Assembly (NCBI RefSeq): GCF_007989825.1
Contig: NZ_BJUA01000001.1
Location: 186,001-250,000, forward strand
DNA length: 64,000 bases
Source: Cellulomonas persica
GTDB taxonomy: Bacteria; Actinomycetota; Actinomycetes; Actinomycetales; Cellulomonadaceae
Reading direction: 5' to 3'
Part shown: positions 41,109 through 48,841 of the stretch, piece after piece
How the letters are laid out: each line of letters begins with the position of its first letter
Numbering within the stretch: position 1 is the stretch's first letter
Program-made: the position numbers and the translations under genes
The notes under the pieces: generated by a model
The model's input: only the letters and a program-made list of their open reading frames with translations
Database searches by the model: none
What the model was told of the DNA's origin: nothing

Positions 41109-42830
41109 ATGACCACCGTCGCCAAGAACATGGTCGACACGCTCGTCGCCGCGGGCGTCCAGCGCGTCTACGGCATCCCCGGGGACTCGCTCAACGGGTT
41201 CACGGACGCGCTGCGCGGCTCGGGCATCGACTGGGTGCACGTGCGCCACGAGGAGGCCGCCGCGTTCGCCGCGGGCGCGGAGGCGGCGCTGACCGGCGAG
41301 ATCGCCGTGTGCGTGGGCTCGTGCGGCCCGGGCAACCTGCACCTCATCAACGGCCTGTTCGACGCGCAGCGCTCGGGCGTGCCGGTGCTGGCGATCGCCG
41401 CGCACATCCCCACCTCGGAGATCGGCTCGGGCTACTTCCAGGAGACCCACCCGCAGGAGCTGTTCCGCGAGTGCTCGGTGTACTGCGAGTACGTGGCCTC
41501 CCCCGTCCAGATGCCGCGGGTCATGCAGACCGCGATGCGCGCCGCGATCGAGCAGAAGGGCGTCGCGGTCGTCGTGATCCCCGGTGACGTCGCGCTCGCC
41601 GAGGCCGACGACGACGGCGTCGCGCCCATCCGCGCGACCAGGCCGCGCGTGATCCCGTCCGACGACGAGCTCGCGACGGCCGCGGGCATCCTCAACGACG
41701 CGAAGCGCGTCACGATCCTCGCGGGTGCGGGTGTCGAGGGAGCGCACGCCGAGCTCCTCGCGCTCGCCGACACGCTCGGCGCGCCGATCGTGCACACACT
41801 GCGCTCCAAGCAGTACGTCGAGTACGACAACCCGTTCGACGTCGGCATGACCGGCCTGCTGGGCTTCGCGTCCGGCTACAAGGCGATGGAGTCGTGCGAC
41901 ACGCTGCTGATGCTCGGCACGGACTTCCCGTACCGCCCGTTCCTGCCGGAGAAGGCCAAGGTCATCCAGGTCGACATCCGCGGTGAGCGGCTCGGCCGTC
42001 GCACGCCGCTCGAGCTCGGCCTCGTCGGCGACGTGCGCGAGACGATCCTCGGCCTGCTGCCGCGCCTGTCACGCCAGTCGGACCGCTCGCACCTCGACGA
42101 CGCGCTCGCGCACTACGCCAAGACCCGCACCAAGCTCGACGACCTCGCGACGCCCCGCAAGGGCTCGCAGCCGCTGCACCCGCAGTACGTCGCCAAGCTG
42201 ATCGACGAGATCGCGTCCGACGACGCGGTGTTCATCCCCGACGTCGGCTCGCCGGTCATCTGGGCGGCGCGCTACCTGAAGATGAACGGCCGCCGCAAGG
42301 TCATCGGCTCGTTCATCCACGGCTCGATGGCCAACGCGCTCCCGCAGGCCGCGGGTGCCGCGGCGGCGTTCCCGGGACGCCAGGTCGTCGCGATGTCCGG
42401 CGACGGCGGCGTCGCGATGCTGCTCGGCGAGCTGCTCACGTTCACGCAGAACAAGCTGCCCGTGAAGGTCGTCGTCTTCAACAACTCGTCGCTCAACTTC
42501 GTCGAGCTCGAGATGAAGGCCGCGGGCTTCGTCACCAACGCGACCGACCTGGAGAACCCGTCGCTCGCGGCGATCGCCGAGGCCGCCGGCCTCAAGGCGT
42601 TCCGCGTCGAGAAGTCCGCCGACCTGCGCGGCGCGCTCGAGCAGGCGTTCGCGTACCCCGGCCCTGCGTTCGTCGACGTCGTCACCGAGCGTCAGGAGCT
42701 GACCATCCCGCCGTCGGTCAAGCTCGACCAGGCCAAGGGCTTCGCGCTCTACGCGCTGCGCACGCTGCTGTCGGGCCGCGGCGACGAGCTGCTCGACCTC
42801 ACGCGCGCCAACCTGCGCCAGGTCTTCTGA
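41109..42830 (+). CDS. poxB: Pyruvate dehydrogenase (quinone)/pyruvate oxidase, PoxB type
   Basis: PoxB oxidises pyruvate to acetate and CO2, passing electrons to membrane quinone. It uses thiamine diphosphate and FAD. The 573-residue product shows the N-terminal VYGIPGDSLNGFTDAL with the catalytic Glu in RHEEAAAFAAGAEA (residues about 46-60). The middle FAD domain follows (MLGTDFPYRPFLP), and the thiamine-diphosphate motif MSGDGGVAMLLGELLTF sits near residue 430 with VVFNNSSLNF. The length matches E. coli PoxB, including a C-terminal membrane-binding region. GGGAG precedes the ATG. It sits behind a TetR regulator and ends in a very strong hairpin. Confidence 0.92.
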   Translation: MTTVAKNMVDTLVAAGVQRVYGIPGDSLNGFTDALRGSGIDWVHVRHEEAAAFAAGAEAALTGEIAVCVGSCGPGNLHLINGLFDAQRSGVPVLAIAAHIPTSEIGSGYFQETHPQELFRECSVYCEYVASPVQMPRVMQTAMRAAIEQKGVAVVVIPGDVALAEADDDGVAPIRATRPRVIPSDDELATAAGILNDAKRVTILAGAGVEGAHAELLALADTLGAPIVHTLRSKQYVEYDNPFDVGMTGLLGFASGYKAMESCDTLLMLGTDFPYRPFLPEKAKVIQVDIRGERLGRRTPLELGLVGDVRETILGLLPRLSRQSDRSHLDDALAHYAKTRTKLDDLATPRKGSQPLHPQYVAKLIDEIASDDAVFIPDVGSPVIWAARYLKMNGRRKVIGSFIHGSMANALPQAAGAAAAFPGRQVVAMSGDGGVAMLLGELLTFTQNKLPVKVVVFNNSSLNFVELEMKAAGFVTNATDLENPSLAAIAEAAGLKAFRVEKSADLRGALEQAFAYPGPAFVDVVTERQELTIPPSVKLDQAKGFALYALRTLLSGRGDELLDLTRANLRQVF

Positions 42831-42857
42831 CGCGGGCGCTGAGGGCCTGGACCCCGA

Positions 42858-42897
42858 CGCGCTGAGCCCGGGAGCACCCGCTCCCGGGCTCAGCGCG
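42858..42897. terminator. Bidirectional terminator after poxB
   Basis: An 18-bp perfect stem (CGCGCTGAGCCCGGGAGC and its complement) with loop ACCC lies between convergent genes. It overlaps the stop codon of the minus-strand membrane gene at 42890. It should stop transcripts from both sides. Confidence 0.88.
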
Positions 42898-43210
42898 CGG
42901 ACGCCTCCGCGAGCAGCAACCCGATCGCGCCGAGCACCAGCACGGCCGACGCGAGCGCCCACAGCACCCCGGCACCCGGCCGCTCGGGCAACGACTCGGC
43001 CGCCGGCGCGCCCGGCGACACCCGCGCGGGCGGCGCGACCGCCGCAGCCGACCGAGCCCGGCACAGCGCCGCGCCCACGAACGCGGCGAGCACCAGGACG
43101 GTGCGCCACGACACCCCGAGCCAGACCAGCTGACCGACGCCCAGCACCAGCGCGACGAGGACGAGCGGCAGGGCAGCGCCGGTCACGAAGGCACGATCGG
43201 TCCGGAACAT
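42890..43210 (-). CDS. Small hypothetical membrane protein
   Basis: A 106-residue protein with two or three hydrophobic segments (about 10-35, 36-55 and 80-102: VLWALASAVLVLGAIGLLLAE) and a Pro/Ala-rich loop between. No known domain is recognised. ATG 43210 is chosen because TAGGGA stands just upstream on this strand and the earlier start adds a charged stretch. It is divergent from the ESX-like operon by 41 bases, so their promoters overlap. Confidence 0.6.
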   Translation of the reverse strand: MFRTDRAFVTGAALPLVLVALVLGVGQLVWLGVSWRTVLVLAAFVGAALCRARSAAAVAPPARVSPGAPAAESLPERPGAGVLWALASAVLVLGAIGLLLAEASAR

Positions 43211-43251
43211 GTCCCTAGCATGGGGCAACCACCGGACGAAGGGGCGCATCC

Positions 43252-43563
43252 GTGACCGAGTTCTACGTCGATCCCACGGCCATCACCCGGTTCGCGACAG
43301 CGACCGGGAACGACGGACTTGCCGGCGACGCCGACCGCGGCGTCACGTACCACTCGACCTACTGCACGATCCCGTCCGACGCGACCGGCGTCGTGTTCCA
43401 GAACTTCTCCGGCATCGCCGCCGAGTGCCGCGCAGGGGTCGACGAGGCGCTGACGCACCTGCGGACGCTGCTGCGGACGTCGTCGACCGAGCTGGCCGCA
43501 ACCGCCGCGTACTACCGCGACACCGACACCGTCACGGCCGCCCAGCTCGACGGGACGTACTGA
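43252..43563 (+). CDS. ESX/EspC-like small helical protein
   Basis: The 103-residue product (EFYVDPTAITRFATATGNDGLAGDADRG ... VVFQNFSGIAAECRAGVDEALTHLRTLLRTSSTELAATAAYYRDTD) has the helix-turn-helix-hairpin look of type VII secretion targets of the EspC/WXG100 kind. It ends with the YxxxD motif (YYRDTD, residues about 88-93) typical of type VII export signals. AAGGGG precedes the GTG. The TGATG junction couples it to the next gene. No ESX ATPase or core gene is in the window. Confidence 0.65.
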   Translation: MTEFYVDPTAITRFATATGNDGLAGDADRGVTYHSTYCTIPSDATGVVFQNFSGIAAECRAGVDEALTHLRTLLRTSSTELAATAAYYRDTDTVTAAQLDGTY

Positions 43564-44288
43564 TGGCGGACCCGTCGGGCGTCCTCGTCCCACCGAGTGA
43601 CGACGCGATCATCCCCGACCTTGCCGAGCTCGTGATCTCCGGGATGGGGACGCTGCTCAGCCCGACCGGCTGGGTGCGCACCATCCTGTCGATGTGCGGG
43701 GGATGGGACCCCCTCACCGAGGCGCTCAAAGGTCTCTCGGGCGACTGGAACGCCGTCGCACAGGCCGCACGCGGCTACCAGGCGCTCGACACGTTCCTCG
43801 ACGAGGTCGCCACCGAGCTGTCCGTCGAGACGCGCAAGGTCCTCGCCGACTGGGAGGGCAACGCGGCGAACGCGTGCGACTCCTACATGGTCGGCACGCT
43901 CGTCCCCGCGCTGACCGAGCTGTCGACCGCGGTCCGCAACGTCGGCGACCAGTACCAGGCAGTCGCGGTCGGCATGCACCGGACCGCGATGGTCGCGAAC
44001 GACGCGATCAACTTCGCGATCGACTGGATCATCTACACCGCAGCCATCGCCGCGGCGACCGCGGCGTCGTCCTGGACGGTCGTCGGCGGGATCGCGGGTG
44101 GCGCGGCGACCGCGGCGGCGGTCGTGCAGACCATCCGCGCGATCTCGAGCGCGTCCACCGCCCTGTCCGCGGGGCAGGTCGTGATCGATGCCGCCGCCGG
44201 GTTCATCCCCGGTTACCTCGGTGCGATCCACGGCTTCGCGGACGTCGCGCTGCCCGCCGCCTACGACCACCCCGGAGCGACCCGATGA
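43563..44288 (+). CDS. WXG100-like protein, possible type VII secretion substrate
   Basis: The 241-residue product has an N-terminal lead (about 45 residues), then a helical hairpin: GDWNAVAQAARGYQALDTFLDEVATEL and LADWEGNAANACDSYM (residues about 60-110), with the W-x-G pattern WEGN. Further helices and two hydrophobic stretches follow (IIYTAAIAAATAASSWTVVGGIAGG, about 156-182). No toxin domain is recognisable at the C-terminus. Its position between an EspC-like gene and a small acidic gene suggests a secreted complex. The role is inferred. Confidence 0.6.
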   Translation: MADPSGVLVPPSDDAIIPDLAELVISGMGTLLSPTGWVRTILSMCGGWDPLTEALKGLSGDWNAVAQAARGYQALDTFLDEVATELSVETRKVLADWEGNAANACDSYMVGTLVPALTELSTAVRNVGDQYQAVAVGMHRTAMVANDAINFAIDWIIYTAAIAAATAASSWTVVGGIAGGAATAAAVVQTIRAISSASTALSAGQVVIDAAAGFIPGYLGAIHGFADVALPAAYDHPGATR

Positions 44289-44623
44289 GCTCACCCCACG
44301 ACCCCACGACGCCCGACGACACGCCGCTGCTCGGCGCGATCCCGGCCGGGAGCGTCGCGGACCGCACGCTCCGTCAGGCGCTCGCGACGCTGCGCGAGCA
44401 GGCGCCCGACGAGCAGACCGCCCGGCTGTACGACGACATCCTCGCGGGCCGGCGTTCGGCGCGGGACCTGCTCGAGTCGCCCGGCTTCGCGGCGGCCGCG
44501 TCGCGGGGCGTCGAGCAGTACCGCCACTGGACCGCGGACCTGGACGACGACGAGCGCGCCGAGCTCGACGAGGCCGCCCGCGCGCAGGCGGACCGTCTCA
44601 CCGAGCCGGCCGAGCCCGTCTGA
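44285..44623 (+). CDS. Small hypothetical protein of the ESX-like operon
   Basis: A 112-residue acidic, helical protein (RLYDDILAGRRSARDLLESPGFAAAASRGVEQYRHWTADLDDDERAELDEAARAQADRL region). It has no signal or membrane segment and I recognise no domain. ATG overlaps the previous stop by four bases. A chaperone-like or partner role for the two upstream proteins is possible from context only. Confidence 0.6.
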   Translation: MSSPHDPTTPDDTPLLGAIPAGSVADRTLRQALATLREQAPDEQTARLYDDILAGRRSARDLLESPGFAAAASRGVEQYRHWTADLDDDERAELDEAARAQADRLTEPAEPV

Positions 44624-44687
44624 CCGCTCGTCGCCGCAGGTCACGCGCGAGCACGCCGCGCTCGTCGGCCCCGCCCACCCACCTGCG

Positions 44688-44705
44688 CGACGGTCCGGAC
44701 CGTCG
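44688..44705. promoter_or_regulatory. Perfect 18-bp palindrome CGACGGTCCGGACCGTCG
   Basis: It lies 64 bases after the ESX-like operon and 190 bases before the TM2 gene. It has no loop, so an operator is more likely than a terminator. Its core resembles the palindrome at 52243-52256 (CCGTCCGGACGG). Confidence 0.5.
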
Positions 44706-44774
44706 GTCGAACACGCGGGCACACCACAGCCGCGTGGTGACCGGTTCCTCCCGCAATCGACCGGTCTCAGGCGC

Positions 44775-44798
44775 GACGAACCGTTCACACCGTTCGTC
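44775..44798. promoter_or_regulatory. Inverted repeat GACGAAC-N10-GTTCGTC upstream of TM2 gene
   Basis: Perfect 7-bp arms ten bases apart, about 40 bases before a possible -10 TACGCT (44836-44841). The half-sites resemble SOS half-sites but the spacing (10, not 4) excludes a LexA box. Probably an operator. Confidence 0.45.
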
Positions 44799-44896
44799 AG
44801 GCGAGCGCGATGGGGCCCCTGACCTGCGGCTTCGGTACGCTCCGCGCGCTCCCCGGCAACGCCGCCTGGGTGCCCGCCCGACGAACAGGAGCCCCC

Positions 44897-45382
44897 GTGT
44901 CCTCTGAGTACCCCGGCGCCCCGACGCCCGAGAACCAGCCGCCCGCCCAGCCCACGCCGGGCGTGCCCGCGTACGGCGCGCCTCAGCCGCCGCAGTTCCC
45001 GACCGCTCCCCCGGCGTACGGCTACCCCGGCGCGCCCGGCGAGGAGTCGGACAAGTCCTTCATCGCGACGTGGCTCCTGGCGTACTTCCTCGGCATCCTC
45101 GGGGTGGACCGGTTCTACCTCGGCAAGATCGGCACCGGCGTCGCCAAGCTCGTCACGCTCGGCGGCTGCGGCATCTGGGCGCTGGTCGACCTGATCCTCG
45201 TCCTCGCGGGCGTCCAGAAGGACAAGCACGGTCGCAAGCTCGCGGGCTACGACCAGCACAAGAAGCTGGCGTGGATCGTCACCGCGGTGCTCGTGCTCGC
45301 CGGCTCGGTCACGTCCGCGCTCAACCCGCCGGACTTCAGCCAGTTCAGCTCCAGCGCGTCCGTCGTCGAGGTCCGCGACTGA
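44897..45382 (+). CDS. TM2 domain membrane protein
   Basis: The 161-residue product has a Pro/Tyr/Gln-rich N-terminus (about 50 residues), then the TM2 domain: [38 protein letters not shown] and [11 protein letters not shown]. The two helices are joined by the conserved GxDRFYLG turn (residues about 55-105). A third hydrophobic segment ([18 protein letters not shown]) follows. TM2 proteins are widespread and mostly uncharacterised. CAGGAGC precedes the GTG. A strong hairpin follows the stop. Confidence 0.85.
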   Translation: MSSEYPGAPTPENQPPAQPTPGVPAYGAPQPPQFPTAPPAYGYPGAPGEESDKSFIATWLLAYFLGILGVDRFYLGKIGTGVAKLVTLGGCGIWALVDLILVLAGVQKDKHGRKLAGYDQHKKLAWIVTAVLVLAGSVTSALNPPDFSQFSSSASVVEVRD

Positions 45383-45408
45383 CGAGCCCGTCTTCACCGA
45401 CGCGCCCA

Positions 45409-45453
45409 CGACGAGGGGTCGGCTCCGCACCGCGGCGCCGACCCCTCTCGTCG
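45409..45453 (+). terminator. Terminator hairpin after the TM2 gene
   Basis: CGACGAGGGGTCGGC pairs with GCCGACCCCTCTCGTCG across a 13-base loop, with a two-base bulge. It lies 27 bases after the stop codon. Confidence 0.7.
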
Positions 45454-45521
45454 TCCCGGCGCCGGGCGAGCTGCACGCCACGGCCGTGCGTGCACCCGGC
45501 GGGCACCGCGCGACGCAGCTA

Positions 45522-45585
45522 GCCTGACCGGGACGTAGCCTGACCGGAACGTAGCCTGACGGGAACGTAGCCTGACGGAAACGGG
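45522..45585. repeat. Four 16-bp tandem repeats upstream of arr
   Basis: GCCTGACCGGGACGTA, GCCTGACCGGAACGTA, GCCTGACGGGAACGTA and GCCTGACGGAAACGGG run directly together, ending 32 bases before the arr GTG. They occupy the promoter zone. Confidence 0.9.
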
Positions 45586-45617
45586 GACGGGTCGATCGCC
45601 GAGCGTGAGGGGCGGAT

Positions 45618-46046
45618 GTGACGGAGCCAGTCGCACACGGCGGGGTGGACGACCCGGGGCCGTTCTTCCACGGCACCAAGGCCGAGCTCCTGCCCGGTGA
45701 CCTCATCGAGCCCGGGCGTGCCTCGAACTACGGATCGCGCCGGGTCGCCGCCTTCGTCTACGTCACCGCCACGATGGACGCCGCGATCTGGGGTGCCGAG
45801 CTCGCGCAGGGTGACGGCACCGGCCGCATCTACCGCGTGGAGCCGCTCGGCACGCTCGAGAACGACCCGAACCTGACCGACAAGCGGTTCCCCGGCAACC
45901 CGACCCGCTCGTACCGGACCCGTGAGCCTGTGCGCGTGCTCGCCGAGGTCAGCACGTGGCACGGCCACCCACCCGAGGTCCTCCAGAACATGCTCGACCA
46001 CCTGCGCGCCCTGGACGACGCCGGCATCGAAGCCATCAACGAGTAG
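45618..46046 (+). CDS. arr: NAD(+)--rifampin ADP-ribosyltransferase
   Basis: Arr inactivates rifamycins by transferring ADP-ribose from NAD. The 142-residue product matches the family in length and pattern. FFHGTKAELLPGDLIEPG near the start carries the conserved His. SNYGSRR, VYVTATMDAAIWGAELA, GRIYRVEPLGTLENDPNLTD and FPGNPTRSYRTREPVRV (with the key Asp and Tyr region) follow. No truncation is seen. GTG 45618 has GAGGGG upstream. Chromosomal arr genes are common in actinobacteria and give intrinsic rifampin resistance. The 16-bp repeats upstream may affect its expression. Confidence 0.93.
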   Translation: MTEPVAHGGVDDPGPFFHGTKAELLPGDLIEPGRASNYGSRRVAAFVYVTATMDAAIWGAELAQGDGTGRIYRVEPLGTLENDPNLTDKRFPGNPTRSYRTREPVRVLAEVSTWHGHPPEVLQNMLDHLRALDDAGIEAINE

Positions 46047-46090
46047 CACGGGCCGACCTCCGGCGCACGACTCATGCTGGTGGCCCGCGC

Positions 46091-46143
46091 TTGTCCACAG
46101 CCCCGGCAAACCTCCCTCTCGCGGGTCGCGATTCGGGTACTTT
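46091..46143 (+). promoter_or_regulatory. Leaderless promoter with DnaA-box-like 9-mer, module copy B
   Basis: TTGTCCACA at 46091-46099 and the -10 TACTTT at 46138-46143 sit at the same distances from the ATG (60 and 13 bases) as in copy A. GTCGCGATT also recurs, at 46125-46133, one base nearer the DnaA-like box. The spacer between these blocks has diverged. Confidence 0.65.
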
Positions 46144-46150
46144 GCCCGAC

Positions 46151-46801
46151 ATGCGTCGTCAGGGGGCCATGGCACGCGCGGTCGCGTTCGCGACCGCCAT
46201 CGGCATCGGCATCAGTCTTGGTCTTGCTGCGTGTACCGGCAGCGGGGGTGCGGATCCGACGGCGGCAACCACGGCTGCGACGTCGCGTCAGCCTCCTACG
46301 CCTTCTCCGAGCCCGACCCCTGTACCGTCGCCCGCGCCGACGGGCGCGCTCCCCGACGTCACCGTCGCCCCCACCGCTCCCGCCGCGCTTGACGGTCCTC
46401 CGACCGAGGCGAACGCAGCCGCGGTCGCGGAGTACTTCATGTCGCTGTTCCCCTATATGTACGCGACCGGCGACACCTCGGAATGGGAACGACTGTCGGG
46501 CAAGAACTGCGGGTACTGTGCCGGGACGCTCGCCGACCTCCGCGAGAAGGTCGCCGCTGGCAGGCACGCGGTGGGCGGGAACTTCGAGTTCGAGGCGAGC
46601 GGATCGTCCACCTTCGACGGCGACGAGTACTTCGCCTGGGTCGTGTTCATCCAGCACCCGTCGCGCGCCCTCGACGAGTCAGGTGAGCTCGTGGAGGGCT
46701 TTCCGGAGACTTCCAGGGTCCGAGCACAGGTGAGCCTGATCTGGGACGGCGCGGGATGGACAGTGGACGGCGTGGACCCCCGGAAGCTCGGTACGTTGTG
46801 A
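46151..46801 (+). CDS. DUF6318-type lipoprotein, module copy B
   Basis: The 216-residue paralogue of the protein at 38912 has lipobox LAAC (about residue 25-28). A Pro/Ser/Thr linker leads to the same domain: ANAAAVAEYFMSLFPYMYATGDTSEWERLSGKNCGYCAG, FDGDEYFAWVVFIQHPS and LIWDGAGWTVDGVDP. The C-x-Y-C pair is conserved between copies. The start is leaderless, seven bases after TACTTT. The stop overlaps the GTG of the partner gene. Extracytoplasmic lipoprotein of unknown function. Confidence 0.75.
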   Translation: MRRQGAMARAVAFATAIGIGISLGLAACTGSGGADPTAATTAATSRQPPTPSPSPTPVPSPAPTGALPDVTVAPTAPAALDGPPTEANAAAVAEYFMSLFPYMYATGDTSEWERLSGKNCGYCAGTLADLREKVAAGRHAVGGNFEFEASGSSTFDGDEYFAWVVFIQHPSRALDESGELVEGFPETSRVRAQVSLIWDGAGWTVDGVDPRKLGTL

Positions 46802-47655
46802 GGCGGGGCGTCCGCCACCCAACCGCGATCGTCTGCACGGCAGCAGCGATGACCATCGGACTGTCATTGCCAGCCAACGCTGACGATGTCGTCGTATCGG
46901 CGCCGGGTGATGACCGGCTCCACGCGCGCGCGTTCGCCGCCTCCCAAGCTGAGCATGCGTGGAAGGCAGCAGGAACTCCTCTCGAAGAGCGTCTCGACGA
47001 GTACAAGCGCTCGTCCCGGTGCAACGACGACCCTGAGCTCGACGAGCCGGGGATCGATCAGTCCTGCTACATCCCACCGGGTATCGAGATCACGGGGCCG
47101 ACGTGCGAGGACGGCCCGGCGATCGCGCCGCTGTGGTTCCGCTACCGGGCGAGCGTCGACTCCGCCTGGTCGACGTGGGAGATGCTGGTCGGCTGGTCCT
47201 GCCCCGAGCACCTGCTTCCGCCGGTCGACGTCGACGACCTCCGCGTCCTGCGCATCGCGCCACCTGAGGTCGGTGTCCAGCCATCCGGCGACATGCTCGT
47301 GAACAAGCCCGCCATCCTCTTCACCGCCGCCGACGCGCAGGCATTCGACGTCGACATCGAAGGGTTCGCCGTCGAGATCGTCGCCGAGCCGACCGCCTGG
47401 GAATGGGCGTTCGACGACGGTGAGCGACTCGCGACCGACGTCCCCGGCGCCCCGTACCCCTCGTTCGACATCACCCACACCTTCCGCACGCCGATGGAGG
47501 CGAGCACCGTCGGCCTGACCACGTCCTGGAGGGGGCGATACCGGGTCGCATCGGATCCACTCCAGAAGTGGCGCGCGATCGACGGCACCGCCGTCACCCG
47601 GTCGAGCAGCGACCCCTTCGACGTCATCGAGCTGAGGACGCGCCTGACGGACTGA
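46798..47655 (+). CDS. Secreted PKD-like domain protein, module copy B
   Basis: The 285-residue paralogue of the protein at 39550 has a signal peptide ending near SLPANA (about residue 28). Cys residues occur in the same relative places (SRCNDD, QSCYIPPG, TCEDG, WSCPEHLLPP). A degenerate PKD domain carries WEWAFDDGERLA in place of WDFGDGS. It ends IDGTAVTRSSSDPFDVIELRTRL, nearly the same as copy A. It overlaps the lipoprotein gene by four bases (GTGA). Copy A has the canonical PKD motif and copy B does not, so they have probably diverged in what they bind. Confidence 0.75.
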   Translation: MRRGVRHPTAIVCTAAAMTIGLSLPANADDVVVSAPGDDRLHARAFAASQAEHAWKAAGTPLEERLDEYKRSSRCNDDPELDEPGIDQSCYIPPGIEITGPTCEDGPAIAPLWFRYRASVDSAWSTWEMLVGWSCPEHLLPPVDVDDLRVLRIAPPEVGVQPSGDMLVNKPAILFTAADAQAFDVDIEGFAVEIVAEPTAWEWAFDDGERLATDVPGAPYPSFDITHTFRTPMEASTVGLTTSWRGRYRVASDPLQKWRAIDGTAVTRSSSDPFDVIELRTRLTD

Positions 47656-47779
47656 GCGGGGCCCGCGCGGCGCCCGCGAGCATTGGGTCTCACTGCGCGG
47701 GACCCTCGGCAAAGGACGTTGCGCGCGAGCGTCACACGTCTAGCATCCGGCAGACGGTCCGACGACGAGAGGGACTTCC

Positions 47780-48544
47780 GTGGCCATCGACACGACCTCG
47801 ACCGGAGCACCCGCTGCCGCGCACGGCACGACCGAGCTCGTGCCGGCAGCGCCCGGCCTCGAGCTGGGCGTCCTCGACAACCCGGCCTGGCACTCGCTCA
47901 ACGGCCGGCACGCGGCACTCTCCGAGGGCAACGAGCTCGTGCGGCGGTACCTGCCCGAGGTGTCGCCGTTCGCCGCGGTGCGCTCGTGGGACGACCCCGA
48001 CGTGTGGGACGCGATCATCGACCTCGTCGGACCCGGCGAGCTGTTCCCCGTCTCGGGCGCCTCGCCCGTCCTGCCGAACGGCTGGGAGATCGCTGCGCGG
48101 GGTGCGGGCGTCCAGCTCGTCGAGACGGACGCGCTGCGGACGCGGCCCGACGACGAGGTCGTGGTCCTCGGCGCGGACGACGTGCCCGAGATGCTCGCGC
48201 TGGTCGAGCGGACCAAGCCCGGACCGTTCGCCCCGCGCACGTACGAGCTCGGCCGGTACGTCGGTATCCGTCGCGAGGGCAGGCTCGTGGCGATGGCCGG
48301 CGAGCGGCTGCAGCCCGGTGGGTGGACGGAGATCAGCGCGGTCTGCACCGACGCCGACCATCAGCGCCAGGGTCTGGCCACGCGCCTCGTGCTCGACGTC
48401 GCGCACCACATCCACGAGCGCGGCGAACGGGCGCTCCTGCACGCCGCGGAGGCCAACACGAGGGCGATCGCGATCTACGAGCGGCTGGGCTTCCAGCTGC
48501 GCCGCCGCACGATCTTCGGCGCCGTCCGCACCCCTGCGCGCTGA
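47780..48544 (+). CDS. GNAT family N-acetyltransferase
   Basis: The 254-residue product has an N-terminal half of about 110 residues and a C-terminal GNAT domain of the FR47 kind. RYVGIRREGRLVAMAGERL and WTEISAVCTDADHQRQGLATRLVLDVAHHI supply the acetyl-CoA pyrophosphate loop (Q/R-x-x-G-x-A: RQGLAT). LHAAEANTRAIAIYERLGFQ finishes the fold. The acceptor is unknown. The GTG has AGGG-type sequence upstream. Confidence 0.87.
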   Translation: MAIDTTSTGAPAAAHGTTELVPAAPGLELGVLDNPAWHSLNGRHAALSEGNELVRRYLPEVSPFAAVRSWDDPDVWDAIIDLVGPGELFPVSGASPVLPNGWEIAARGAGVQLVETDALRTRPDDEVVVLGADDVPEMLALVERTKPGPFAPRTYELGRYVGIRREGRLVAMAGERLQPGGWTEISAVCTDADHQRQGLATRLVLDVAHHIHERGERALLHAAEANTRAIAIYERLGFQLRRRTIFGAVRTPAR

Positions 48545-48563
48545 GGCGCGAGGCTCGCCACCG

Positions 48564-48737
48564 TCAGACGGCGCACTCACAGACGAGGTTGTACTCGACG
48601 ACCTGCTCGTCGGGCTGCGCCCAGGCCTCGGCCTGCTCGCGGGACTCGAACCTGCGGCCCGCCAGACGCCCGTCGGCCATGAGCACGCTGAACTCGATCT
48701 GCTCGCGCGGGTCGGTCCAGGCCACTGCCTGCGACAT
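48564..48737 (-). CDS. Small hypothetical protein (57 residues)
   Basis: ATG 48737 is preceded by GAGGGGAG, and the frame runs 57 codons with strongly GC-ending codons. The product starts MSQAVAWTDPREQIEFSVLM and continues with DGRLAGRRFESREQAEAWAQ. It then ends in VCECAV after a short acidic stretch. Two cysteines near the end could bind a metal. It has no signal or membrane segment and I recognise no family. It is convergent with the acetyltransferase gene. Confidence 0.7.
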   Translation of the reverse strand: MSQAVAWTDPREQIEFSVLMADGRLAGRRFESREQAEAWAQPDEQVVEYNLVCECAV

Positions 48738-48841
48738 CGTCGCTCCCCTCGTCGTCGGACTCCTGCCGGGGTCCGGGGCGCCTGCGGCACCCTACGTCCA
48801 CGACAACGATGCGGCGCGTGCGTTCATGCCCGCGGACCCGC

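Noticed and set aside
43563-44288. LXG/polymorphic toxin
   Set aside because: No recognisable C-terminal toxin domain and no immunity gene.
44775-44798. SOS box at the TM2 gene
   Set aside because: Half-sites match, but the spacer is ten bases, not four; kept as a generic dyad.
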